Shown piece after piece: positions 1 through 6,386 of a stretch of 6,940 nt of DNA. Numbering within the stretch: position 1 is the first letter of the stretch; every line of letters starts with the position of its first letter. The stretch is from Dysgonamonadaceae bacterium (GTDB lineage: Bacteria > Bacteroidota > Bacteroidia > Bacteroidales > Azobacteroidaceae), in assembly GCA_031255425.1 (NCBI GenBank), contig JAIRSN010000120.1, forward strand, positions 1 to 6,940, written 5' to 3'. The position numbers were made by a program, and so were the translations under genes. Below the pieces are notes generated by a model. The model was not told where the DNA came from, did not search any database, and saw nothing but the letters and a program-made list of their open reading frames with translations.

Positions 1-2
1 GG

Positions 3-32
3 CTGAGCCTCCGTGTCCGCGGCCGCCGTTAA
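3..32 (+). CDS. Possible 3' end of an upstream gene (partial)
   Basis: Read in the frame beginning at base 3, the window opens with nine sense codons (LSLRVRGRR) and a TAA at 30-32. Base composition switches from GC-rich to AT-rich right after this stop, as expected at the end of a gene. The stop lies 48 bases before the porP start, so the upstream gene could belong to the same transcript. Too little is visible to name a product. A second frame has a TGA at 4-6 and could be the true end instead, so this reading is tentative. Confidence 0.25.
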   Translation: MSLRVRGRR

Positions 33-80
33 AATACGGGAGCGGATACAATTATTTGCCGTTCTATCCGTTAATATTAC

Positions 81-1103
81 GTGAAAAAAACGGTTACAAT
101 AGGAATTCTTTGTTTGGCAGCAAATTGTCACTTACTTTTAGCACAATTTGATAGCCAGTTAAGTAATTATTGGGCGACACGCAGTTATTTCAATCCGGGC
201 TATGCCGGACAATCCGGCAAGCTGGAGCTGACCGGGCTGTACCGCCTGCAATGGCTGGGCGTGGAACATGCCCCCAAGACCGGAATTATCCTGGGCGAGA
301 TGCCCGTTAAATTTTTCGGAAAAGAACACGGCGTGGGCGTATCCATGTACAACGACCAGATCGGTCTTTTCAAAACCAACCTGATCTCCGGACAATATGC
401 CTTTAAGCTCAAACTGTTCGGAGGACAACTGAGCCTGGGAATACAGGCGGGATACATCAGCGAATCTTTCGACGGAACAAAAGTGGAAATCCCGGAAGAC
501 GACGAATCCAGCGACCCGAACGACGAAGCCATCCCCCTAACCCAAGTCTCCGGAAATTCCATCGACGGTGCATTCGGAATCTATTACGCCGCTAAAAATT
601 GGTATGCAGGACTTTCCGTCACCCATCTGACGGCGCCCCAATTGGAACTGGACGAAAACTACCTGCTCGAAATACCTCGCTCCTATTATTTTACCGCCGG
701 ATACAATATAGCATTAAACAATCCGTTATTAGAATTACAACCTTCTGTTTTGCTGAAGACAACCGAAATGAGCGCTCTCCGCGTAGAAGCAGACTCTCTG
801 GTCGCCGAAACAAAACAAAGCGCGTGGAAAGGAATGTTGAAACAAACCCAATTAGATGTCTCTTTACGCATGGTATATAATAAAATGTTCTGGGGCGGCC
901 TCTCTTGGCGCAAAGGAGACGCCGTCCTGGTCCTGTTGGGCGGCAAGTTCAAGATGCTGGAAGTAGGATACGCATACGATTTTCCCATTTCCGACATTAT
1001 AAAAGGAACCTCCGGAAGCCATGAACTGTTCATCAAATATTCCATCGATATGAGCCTGAAAAAAGGGAAAAAGAATAGACACAAAAGTATAAGAATATTA
1101 TAG
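81..1103 (+). CDS. porP: PorP/SprF-family type IX secretion outer-membrane protein
   Basis: This is the accessory outer-membrane protein of the type IX secretion system, predicted to be a beta-barrel. The first 22 residues form a type I signal peptide (Lys-Lys, hydrophobic core, cleavage near LLLA-Q). They are followed by the family's hallmark mature N terminus, with QLSNYW and FNPGYAGQSG at about 26-46. Further family motifs are GLYRLQWLG (52-60), WGGLSWRKGDA (271-281), a GYAYDFPIS strand (296-304) and GSHELFIKY (312-320). The basic C terminus ends SIRIL, like the RFL-type endings of relatives. An acidic loop at about 137-150 is a likely surface insertion. The start is GTG: an in-frame TAA lies at 72-74, only two codons upstream, and no ATG precedes the signal peptide. 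Length fits the family (about 300-340 residues). It leads the porP-K-L-M-N cluster, which supports the porP name over a stand-alone sprF paralogue. A weak or absent Shine-Dalgarno sequence is usual in this phylum. Confidence 0.93.
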   Translation: MKKTVTIGILCLAANCHLLLAQFDSQLSNYWATRSYFNPGYAGQSGKLELTGLYRLQWLGVEHAPKTGIILGEMPVKFFGKEHGVGVSMYNDQIGLFKTNLISGQYAFKLKLFGGQLSLGIQAGYISESFDGTKVEIPEDDESSDPNDEAIPLTQVSGNSIDGAFGIYYAAKNWYAGLSVTHLTAPQLELDENYLLEIPRSYYFTAGYNIALNNPLLELQPSVLLKTTEMSALRVEADSLVAETKQSAWKGMLKQTQLDVSLRMVYNKMFWGGLSWRKGDAVLVLLGGKFKMLEVGYAYDFPISDIIKGTSGSHELFIKYSIDMSLKKGKKNRHKSIRIL

Positions 1104-1162
1104 AAATGAAAGTATATAGAAAATGAAAAGAATGAAGAATAAGGGAATACGAATTAGAGTGC

Positions 1163-1169
1163 AGGAAAG
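1163..1169 (+). promoter_or_regulatory. Ribosome binding site deciding the porK start
   Basis: AGGAAAG lies seven bases before the ATG at 1177. It supports that start over the ATG at 1123, which would put an 18-residue charged extension in front of an otherwise normal lipoprotein signal peptide. Confidence 0.5.
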
Positions 1170-1175
1170 AATAAC

Positions 1176-1223
1176 AATGAGAAGAATGGTTTCATTCATT
1201 TCATTTCTTTCGTTCTTCTCATT
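1176..1223 (+). repeat. Inverted repeat enclosing the porK start codon
   Basis: AATGAGAAGAA at 1176-1186 is exactly complementary to TTCTTCTCATT at 1213-1223. It can be extended inward by G-U and G-C pairs (1187-1189 with 1210-1212), leaving a loop of about 20 bases. The left arm includes the ATG at 1177-1179, so the folded mRNA would bury the porK start codon. The stem is AU-rich with three G-C pairs in the perfect part. The repeat is seen directly; its folding and function are inferred. Confidence 0.45.
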
Positions 1224-2613
1224 CTTTCTGGCATCCTGCGGACGGTCGCTTTCCGGCGACGGAGGCGAACTTACAGGCGTGAGCGCCGGTGCGTGGAGCG
1301 AACCCAACCCGCACGGAATGGTATTGATAAAAAGAGGATCCTTCGAAATGGGACCTGCCCGGAACGATACGGTCTGGGGGCTTTACCAAAATCCGAAAGG
1401 CATTTCGATTGATAATTTCTGGATGGATGAGACCGAAATCACCAATGCGGAATATCGCCAGTTTGTCTATTGGGTGAGGGACTCCATTATCCGGGAACGG
1501 CTCTACGATCCGTCTTACGGAGGAAACGATTTGTTCAAGATAGAAGAAGACAAGGACGGGAACCCCTACGAGCCGCCCATCTTAGACTGGAAAAGACCCA
1601 TCCCAAGCGAACGGAGGGCGAATGAAGACGAACTTCGTGCCATCCAAAGCGTAAACTATACGAATCCGGTCACCGGGGAAACGAAGCTGGACCCGGAACA
1701 GATGATCTACCGGTATTCCATTTTCGATGCGACACAGGCTGCCCTGCGGCGGAATCGCCTGAATCCCGAAAAAAGGGAGTACAATACGGACATTACCCCG
1801 GATCCGAACGAAGAGGTATTGATTTCAAAAGATACGGCTTACGTCAACGAAGACGGGCGAATCATCAACGAAACGCTTACCCGCCCGTTGGGGAGCATCT
1901 GGGACTTCCTCAATTCGTACATTATTAATGTCTATCCCGACGAATCGGTATGGGTCAACGACTTCAACAATGCCTATAACGAACCGTATATGCGGTTGTA
2001 TTTCAATCATCCGGGATACAACGATTATCCGGTAGTGGGTGTTTCGTGGGAACAGGCGGGCGCTTTCTGCGTGTGGAGAACCGACTTCCTGAAAAAGTCG
2101 CTCGACGCCACCCGGCGGAATACAATCGAACCCTACCGCCTGCCGACGGAAGCCGAATTTGAGTACGCCGCCCGAAGCGGTAAGTCGGAAAACAGGTACC
2201 CCTGGCGGCAGGAAACTCCGATAGGCGACAAGGATTGTTTTCTGGGCAATTTCAAACCGGGAGAAGGGAACTATACACAAGACGGACACCTGATTACGTC
2301 GCGGGTAGCCTCTTTCTCTCCCAACGAGTTCGGCTTGTATGATATGGCTGGAAACGTGGCGGAATGGACTTCCACTGCCTTTCTGGAATCCGGCCCGGAG
2401 ATCATGAACGACATCAATTCGCAATATATCTACAATGCGGCAAAAGAAGATCCTTATGCCCTGAAGAAAAAAGTGGTGCGGGGAGGTTCGTGGAAAGATG
2501 TAGCGCATTTTATCCGTTCGGACATCCGTTCGTTCGAATACCAGAATGAACAGCGTTCCTATATCGGGTTTCGTTGCGTAAGAACACAAGTGGGACTTTC
2601 AAAGAGAAAATAA
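1177..2613 (+). CDS. porK: T9SS ring lipoprotein PorK/GldK, FGE-sulfatase-like fold
   Basis: PorK is an outer-membrane lipoprotein that assembles with PorN into the large periplasmic ring of the type IX secretion system. From the ATG at 1177 the product has 478 residues, close to the family's usual 450-490. The first 20 residues are a lipoprotein signal peptide (MRRM, a Phe/Ser-rich core, lipobox LASC) with Cys21 as the lipidated residue. The rest is a formylglycine-generating-enzyme-like domain: GSFEMG (54-59), MDETEITNAEY (83-93), YPVVGVSWEQA (284-294), RLPTEAEFEYAAR (321-333), FGLYDMAGNVAEW (385-397), RGGSW (435-439) and IGFRCVR (463-469). A long insertion at about 95-280, typical of GldK/PorK, separates the first motifs from the rest. 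By hand alignment the two catalytic cysteines of true FGE correspond here to Asp441 and Ile446, so this is a structural relative, not an enzyme. An alternative ATG at 1123 would add 18 charged residues and is less likely. Confidence 0.95.
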   Translation: MRRMVSFISFLSFFSFFLASCGRSLSGDGGELTGVSAGAWSEPNPHGMVLIKRGSFEMGPARNDTVWGLYQNPKGISIDNFWMDETEITNAEYRQFVYWVRDSIIRERLYDPSYGGNDLFKIEEDKDGNPYEPPILDWKRPIPSERRANEDELRAIQSVNYTNPVTGETKLDPEQMIYRYSIFDATQAALRRNRLNPEKREYNTDITPDPNEEVLISKDTAYVNEDGRIINETLTRPLGSIWDFLNSYIINVYPDESVWVNDFNNAYNEPYMRLYFNHPGYNDYPVVGVSWEQAGAFCVWRTDFLKKSLDATRRNTIEPYRLPTEAEFEYAARSGKSENRYPWRQETPIGDKDCFLGNFKPGEGNYTQDGHLITSRVASFSPNEFGLYDMAGNVAEWTSTAFLESGPEIMNDINSQYIYNAAKEDPYALKKKVVRGGSWKDVAHFIRSDIRSFEYQNEQRSYIGFRCVRTQVGLSKRK

Positions 2614-2654
2614 CAGTTATACATTCATAACTTATAATTTATAATTTAGTAAAA
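2614..2654 (+). other. AT-rich porK-porL intergenic gap
   Basis: Forty-one bases, almost all A and T, separate porK from porL. They include an imperfect tandem TTATAATT repeat at about 2632-2647. There is no GC-rich hairpin with a T run, so no terminator is visible. The nearest match to the Bacteroidota -7 element (TAATTTAG at 2642-2649) is only five bases from the porL ATG, too close to be a convincing promoter. A low-structure ribosome landing site is the simplest reading. Confidence 0.5.
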
Positions 2655-3752
2655 ATGGGTTTTAGAAGAAGATATAAAAACTTTATCGAAAAGTTCCTGT
2701 CCGGCGAACAGGGGGGACGTTTCTTTCAGATCTTTTACAGCGTAGGCGCTGCAATCGTAATCATCGGCGCTTTAGCAAAGTTGACTCACTGGCCTTGGGG
2801 ACTGGGAAATATTTTCCTTACCGTCGGCTTGCTTACCGAGTTTGTGGTGTTCCTCATCTCGGCATTCGACCATCCCGCAAAAGATTACCAGTGGGAACGG
2901 GTTTTCCCGGTCTTGGATACCAATGACGAAGACGACCGTCCTACGTTCGGGAATGGTAACGGCAAAAACGGCTCGATTGTCATCGGCGGAGCCGCCGGCG
3001 GTTCGATGGAAGGCACGGCAACGGGTAATGCGGGTGCAGGAACGGGCGGTGCAGGCGGACCGGTAATCATCGGCGGAGGAAACTTCGGAGGCGGAGGCGC
3101 ACGGCCTCAGTCGGCTTCCGAGTCCGTCGAAAACATGAGCGTCGAAGAAATAAAACAGTCGTTCGGCATTTCCAACGCCGTAAACATCTCGGAGGAAGAC
3201 AGCAATGCGTTGACGGCAAGCATTAAGAAAATGGCTGCCGCTGCCGACCAGTTGTCCAAAATGGCGGAAATGACGGAAGCGACCCAACAATACCTGGATC
3301 AACTGACGGCTATGTCGGAAGATATGAGACGGTTCAGCTCGGTAACCAATAACCTGACGGATGTTTCCGATATTTTATTGGGCTCATACAAGAGTATTAC
3401 GGACAATTCGGATGGCATCAACCAGTCATCCAGAGGCTATGTCCAGCAGATGGAAGCGTTGAACCGGAACATACAAGGATTAAATACCATTTATGAAATC
3501 CAATTGAAGAGCGTCAGCTCCCAGATTGATGCAATCGAACGGATCAATTCCGGTTTGATGCGGATAAAAGACCTGTACGAAGGCTCTATCGTCGACAGTT
3601 CGGTATTCCGCAGCGAAACGGAAAAGATGGCGCAACAACTCCATGCGCTCAACGGTGTTTACAATCGTTTGTTAAATGCCATGACGATGAATATGTACGG
3701 CGCCGGACCCGGATTCAATCCCGTTCCCGGTAATTTCAATCCTAATACCTAA
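2655..3752 (+). CDS. porL: T9SS inner-membrane motor protein PorL/GldL
   Basis: PorL is the inner-membrane channel-forming half of the T9SS motor. With PorM it converts the proton motive force into mechanical work. A short basic N terminus (GFRRRYKNF) is followed by two membrane helices, at about 23-42 and 51-70, with the family loop KLTHWPWG (42-49) between them. Glu62, inside helix two (GLLTEFVVF), is the expected essential intramembrane acid of the GldL family; Lys42 and His45 are other conserved polar residues. After DHPAKDYQWERVFPVL (72-87) comes a Gly-rich linker (about 99-149). The cytoplasmic C terminus that follows (about 160-345) is predicted alpha-helical and coiled-coil. The Asn/Pro/Gly-rich end (347-365) is probably disordered. 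At 365 residues it is longer than P. gingivalis PorL (about 310) and flavobacterial GldL (about 215), mostly because of the linker. It lies 12 bases ahead of porM, consistent with a shared transcript. Confidence 0.95.
   Translation: MGFRRRYKNFIEKFLSGEQGGRFFQIFYSVGAAIVIIGALAKLTHWPWGLGNIFLTVGLLTEFVVFLISAFDHPAKDYQWERVFPVLDTNDEDDRPTFGNGNGKNGSIVIGGAAGGSMEGTATGNAGAGTGGAGGPVIIGGGNFGGGGARPQSASESVENMSVEEIKQSFGISNAVNISEEDSNALTASIKKMAAAADQLSKMAEMTEATQQYLDQLTAMSEDMRRFSSVTNNLTDVSDILLGSYKSITDNSDGINQSSRGYVQQMEALNRNIQGLNTIYEIQLKSVSSQIDAIERINSGLMRIKDLYEGSIVDSSVFRSETEKMAQQLHALNGVYNRLLNAMTMNMYGAGPGFNPVPGNFNPNT
2949..3101 (+). repeat. Gly-rich low-complexity linker coding region in porL
   Basis: Residues 99-149 of PorL are about half glycine, with Ala, Asn and Thr making up much of the rest. 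Two related blocks, SIVIGGAAGGS (107-117) and PVIIGGGNFGGGG (136-148), echo each other. At DNA level TCATCGGCGGA occurs in both. This looks like an expanded flexible tether between the membrane helices and the cytoplasmic coiled coil. Confidence 0.6.
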
Positions 3753-3764
3753 TCCTGAAATACG

Positions 3765-5333
3765 ATGGCTTCAAACACCCCAAATTCCCCAAGGCAGAAA
3801 ATGATCAACCTGATGTATCTGGTGTTCATTGCCATGCTTGCACTCAATGTCTCCTCTGAAGTGTTGGATGGTTTTGAATTGGTGGAAGAAGGATTGCTTC
3901 GTTCCGTAAAGGCATCAACGCAGCATAACGACCGCATCTTCGGCAATCTGGAAACGTATTATCAAACCAATCCCGAAAAAACAGGGATTTGGTATGAAAG
4001 AGGCGCCGTAGTAAAAGCCAAAACCGATTCGCTGTTCAATTATATACAGGAACTGAAAACACGAATCGTAGTAAAGGCAGACGGCGAAGACGGAAACCCG
4101 GAGCATCTGAAACATCCCGATGATTTGAATGCAGCCTACGACGTAATGTTCGAACGGGGACAGAACGACGCAGCCAAACTAAAGGCGGATATTGACGTTT
4201 ACCGGCAACACGTAGCGTCTTTGGTATCCGCGCCTTCCATTAAAAACATTATCGAAAGTAACCTGAGTACGGAACCGTCCGGAAAAGCGAAAGAAAATAA
4301 ACAGACATGGGAAGAATCCATGTTCTGGCAAATGCCGGTGGCAGCGTCCGTAACACTGTTGACCAAGTTGCAGAACGACATCCGGTATGCCGAAGGAGAA
4401 GTGTTGAGCGACCTGTTGAAGAATGTGGATATAGAAGACTTCCGGGTCAACAAGATAGACGCCTTTGTGATTCCGGAAACCCAGGTGGTGATGCGGGGAG
4501 GCGCTTACAGGGCGAACATCGTCCTTTCGGCGCAGGATTCCACGCAACGGCCGAAGATATATGTCAACGGCAAACAATTGCCGGACGAAGCCAACGGGCA
4601 ATATGTCGCCGGCGCCGGTTCGACCGGAACGTTTCAGCTAAACGGTTACATTGAAATGCCGCGGGGCGACGGGTCTTTCTCGCGTCACGATTTCACGTCC
4701 CAGTACTTTGTGGTGGAACCCAGCGCCACGATTGCCCCCGTATGGATGAATGTATTGTACGCCGGCATTGCGAATGAAATACGAATCGCCGTTCCCGGAG
4801 TGGCGGGGCAGAATGTTTCGGCAAGCATTTCAAACGGAACGCTGACGCACAAAGGAAATGATATTTGGGTGGCGACGCCGCGGTACGGATCCGACGCCGT
4901 GATTACCGTAATGGCAAGAATGACGGGCGGACATACACAGGAAATGGCAAAAAACACTTTCCGCGTAAGGCAACTCCCCGACCCTACCGCTTACCTGAAC
5001 ATAACCAATCCGGATGGCAACAAAGTCCGCTACAAGGGCGGAACGCCTTTGGCTAAAGCGGCATTGGTCAGTGTGGAAATGTTGAATGCGGCAATCGACG
5101 ACGGGATATTGGATCAACCGTTTACCGTCTTGCGGTTTGAATTGCAGAAATTCGATTCGATGGGCTTTGCCATGACCACAAGCTCCGACGGCGCCCGCTT
5201 TTCTCAACAACAAAAAGATGTGATACGCGGAATGCAACGCGGACAAACCCTGTTGATACGAGGCATCGTGGTGCGGGGTCCCGACGGAATAGAAAGAACA
5301 TTAAACGCTCCTATGGAGATAAGAATAAATTAA
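3765..5333 (+). CDS. porM: T9SS motor shaft protein PorM/GldM
   Basis: PorM is the second motor subunit: one inner-membrane helix and a long periplasmic dimer that reaches the PorK/PorN ring. The N terminus carries the family signature SPRQKMINLMYLVFIAMLAL (8-27), with the conserved Arg10 just before the membrane helix (about 12-29). In GldM this arginine is thought to act with the PorL intramembrane glutamate. NVSSEVLDGF (28-37) leads into the helical first periplasmic domain (to about 225). Beta-rich domains follow, as in the known four-domain structure: about 226-318, ending at the conserved QYFVVEP; about 319-402, starting SATIAP and holding MNVLYAGIANEI (328-339) and the conserved VPGV; then a C-terminal domain after RVRQLPDPTAYL (400-411) through to IRIN. 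The length of 522 residues matches P. gingivalis PorM (about 516). It starts 12 bases after porL and ends four bases before porN, so co-translation of motor and ring parts is likely. Confidence 0.96.
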   Translation: MASNTPNSPRQKMINLMYLVFIAMLALNVSSEVLDGFELVEEGLLRSVKASTQHNDRIFGNLETYYQTNPEKTGIWYERGAVVKAKTDSLFNYIQELKTRIVVKADGEDGNPEHLKHPDDLNAAYDVMFERGQNDAAKLKADIDVYRQHVASLVSAPSIKNIIESNLSTEPSGKAKENKQTWEESMFWQMPVAASVTLLTKLQNDIRYAEGEVLSDLLKNVDIEDFRVNKIDAFVIPETQVVMRGGAYRANIVLSAQDSTQRPKIYVNGKQLPDEANGQYVAGAGSTGTFQLNGYIEMPRGDGSFSRHDFTSQYFVVEPSATIAPVWMNVLYAGIANEIRIAVPGVAGQNVSASISNGTLTHKGNDIWVATPRYGSDAVITVMARMTGGHTQEMAKNTFRVRQLPDPTAYLNITNPDGNKVRYKGGTPLAKAALVSVEMLNAAIDDGILDQPFTVLRFELQKFDSMGFAMTTSSDGARFSQQQKDVIRGMQRGQTLLIRGIVVRGPDGIERTLNAPMEIRIN

Positions 5334-5337
5334 AGAT

Positions 5338-6384
5338 ATGAAACCATTTTATTATATCGGCTTTTTTGTTTTGCTTTTTGCATGCACGCAGGAAGGCTTA
5401 GCACAGGATCAATCCGGACGTTCTGTCCGCCGTCAACGGCCGTCGGAGGCGAATGCGCCCACCGTTTCCAATTTAACGGAAAGAGCCAGGATAAAAAACG
5501 AAGAAGCCTCCCGGATGCCCGGCCATATTGTGTGGGAAAGGATTATCTACCGAACGGTCGACCTGACAAAGAACGAGAACAATGCCGCTTTGTATTATCC
5601 CGTGCAACCGCAGGGCGACCGGCAGAATCTGTTTACCCTGATATTCAAACTGCTATCGGACGGAAAAATAACCGCATACAACTACCTGGAAGGGGGCGAA
5701 GTCTTTGAAGAAAGCCAGAAGGTAGACTTCGAGGAAGGCTTCCTGAAGAAATACCAGTTGCTGTACACCAAAGAGGGAAACCGCTTCGTGGTGGACGAGA
5801 GGGATATTCCCGGTTCGGAAGTGACTCAGTATATGATTAAAGAAGGCTATTCCTTCGATCAGGCAACCGGAACGTTTAAGACCGGAGTCATTGCCATCTG
5901 TCCGGTTCTGGTTCGGGAAGACTTCTACTACGGAGGTTCCACCAGAGAGGCGCTGTTCTGGCTGAAATACGACGACATCCGGCCTTACCTTTCGCGGGAA
6001 ATGATTATGACTTCCAATTATAACAACGCATTGACCTATACGATTGACGACTACTTCCACAAAAACATGTACACCGGCGATATTATTAAGACGGTCAATA
6101 TGATGGGCCGGAGTCTGGCGCAGGAAGTAGGAACGGATCCGGAAGCGCAGAAACGCGCGCAGGACAGTATCGAAAGTCAGTTGAATGCGTTCGACCGCAA
6201 CCTGTGGATTTATAAGGTCGTAAAAGACACGGCAACCGTAACCCAAACGGAAGAAGGGAAAACCAAAAAAGTCAAAGAAACAAAATCGGCTACAAGGGGA
6301 AATAAAGGACAGCAAACGAAATCGTCCGCCAAACAAAAAACCGAAAAATCGTCCCCAACAAGAAGCGTCAGGAGAAATCGCTGA
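5338..6384 (+). CDS. porN: T9SS periplasmic ring protein PorN/GldN
   Basis: PorN is the periplasmic partner of PorK in the T9SS ring and contacts the PorM tip. The 348-residue product begins with a signal peptide. The likely type I cleavage is at GLA-QDQ (after residue 22), although Cys16 in LLFAC could also act as a lipobox. Family features follow: HIVWERIIYRTVDL (63-76), NAALYYPVQP (82-91), LFTLIFKLLSDGKITAYNY (98-116), the GVIAICPVLVRED region (183-195), ALFWLKYDDIRPYL (205-218) and DDYFHKNMYTGDIIK (237-251). The last 50 or so residues (about 297-348) are Lys/Thr/Ser-rich, low in hydrophobics and probably disordered. The length is near that of P. gingivalis PorN (about 360) and above some flavobacterial GldN. 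RSVRR occurs both near the mature N terminus (28-32) and near the C terminus (342-346), with different codons. It starts four bases after porM, and its stop codon overlaps the next start. Confidence 0.95.
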   Translation: MKPFYYIGFFVLLFACTQEGLAQDQSGRSVRRQRPSEANAPTVSNLTERARIKNEEASRMPGHIVWERIIYRTVDLTKNENNAALYYPVQPQGDRQNLFTLIFKLLSDGKITAYNYLEGGEVFEESQKVDFEEGFLKKYQLLYTKEGNRFVVDERDIPGSEVTQYMIKEGYSFDQATGTFKTGVIAICPVLVREDFYYGGSTREALFWLKYDDIRPYLSREMIMTSNYNNALTYTIDDYFHKNMYTGDIIKTVNMMGRSLAQEVGTDPEAQKRAQDSIESQLNAFDRNLWIYKVVKDTATVTQTEEGKTKKVKETKSATRGNKGQQTKSSAKQKTEKSSPTRSVRRNR

Positions 6385-6386
6385 TG
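6370..6386 (+). promoter_or_regulatory. chrA ribosome binding site and TGATG stop-start overlap
   Basis: AGGAGA at 6370-6375 lies eight bases before the chrA ATG (6384-6386). It is a near-consensus Shine-Dalgarno, which is unusual for Bacteroidota. The porN TGA (6382-6384) shares its last base with the ATG. This favours translational coupling of chrA to porN. Confidence 0.6.

Larger units (their letters stand above)
1102..1230 (+). promoter_or_regulatory. AT-rich porK leader with purine tract followed by pyrimidine tract
   Basis: The 73 bases between porP and the preferred porK start are very AT-rich and mostly purine on the + strand. They are followed, inside the porK signal-peptide codons, by a pyrimidine-rich stretch (about 1190-1229). 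The two halves are partly complementary. The clearest pairings are 1102-1111 with 1199-1208 (ten bases, perfect) and 1176-1186 with 1213-1223 (eleven bases, perfect). The two pairings cross each other, so they are alternatives and cannot form one nested hairpin. Part of the pyrimidine bias is explained by the Phe/Ser-rich signal peptide. No terminator-like U run follows, so transcription probably reads through from porP. A regulatory role is inference. Confidence 0.4.

Noticed and set aside
16..28. GC-rich palindromic stretch (CCGCGG / GCGGCCGC) as a terminator
   Set aside because: The palindromes are short and overlapping, with no loop and no following T run. They fit codons of an upstream gene.
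51..58. Possible Bacteroidota -7 promoter element (ATTATTTG) before porP
   Set aside because: TTTG matches, but the leading TA of TAnnTTTG is absent and no TTG sits at the right -33 distance. Too weak to call.
1825..2589. 254-residue open frame on the - strand opposite porK
   Set aside because: It lies wholly inside a clear porK coding region, has no recognisable family motif, and reflects the codon use of the + strand gene.
2642..2649. TAATTTAG before porL as an internal promoter -7 element
   Set aside because: It differs from the consensus in one fixed base and lies five bases from the ATG, leaving no room for a leader. AT-rich sequence makes chance matches likely.
4307..4654. 115-residue + strand frame inside porM
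   Set aside because: It overlaps the conserved PorM periplasmic domains in another frame and has an Arg/Gly-rich low-information translation.
5653..6336. 227-residue open frame on the - strand opposite porN
   Set aside because: It is rich in Phe, Val and Arg, as expected of an antisense shadow of Lys/Glu/Asp/Thr-rich coding sequence, and shows no domain signature.
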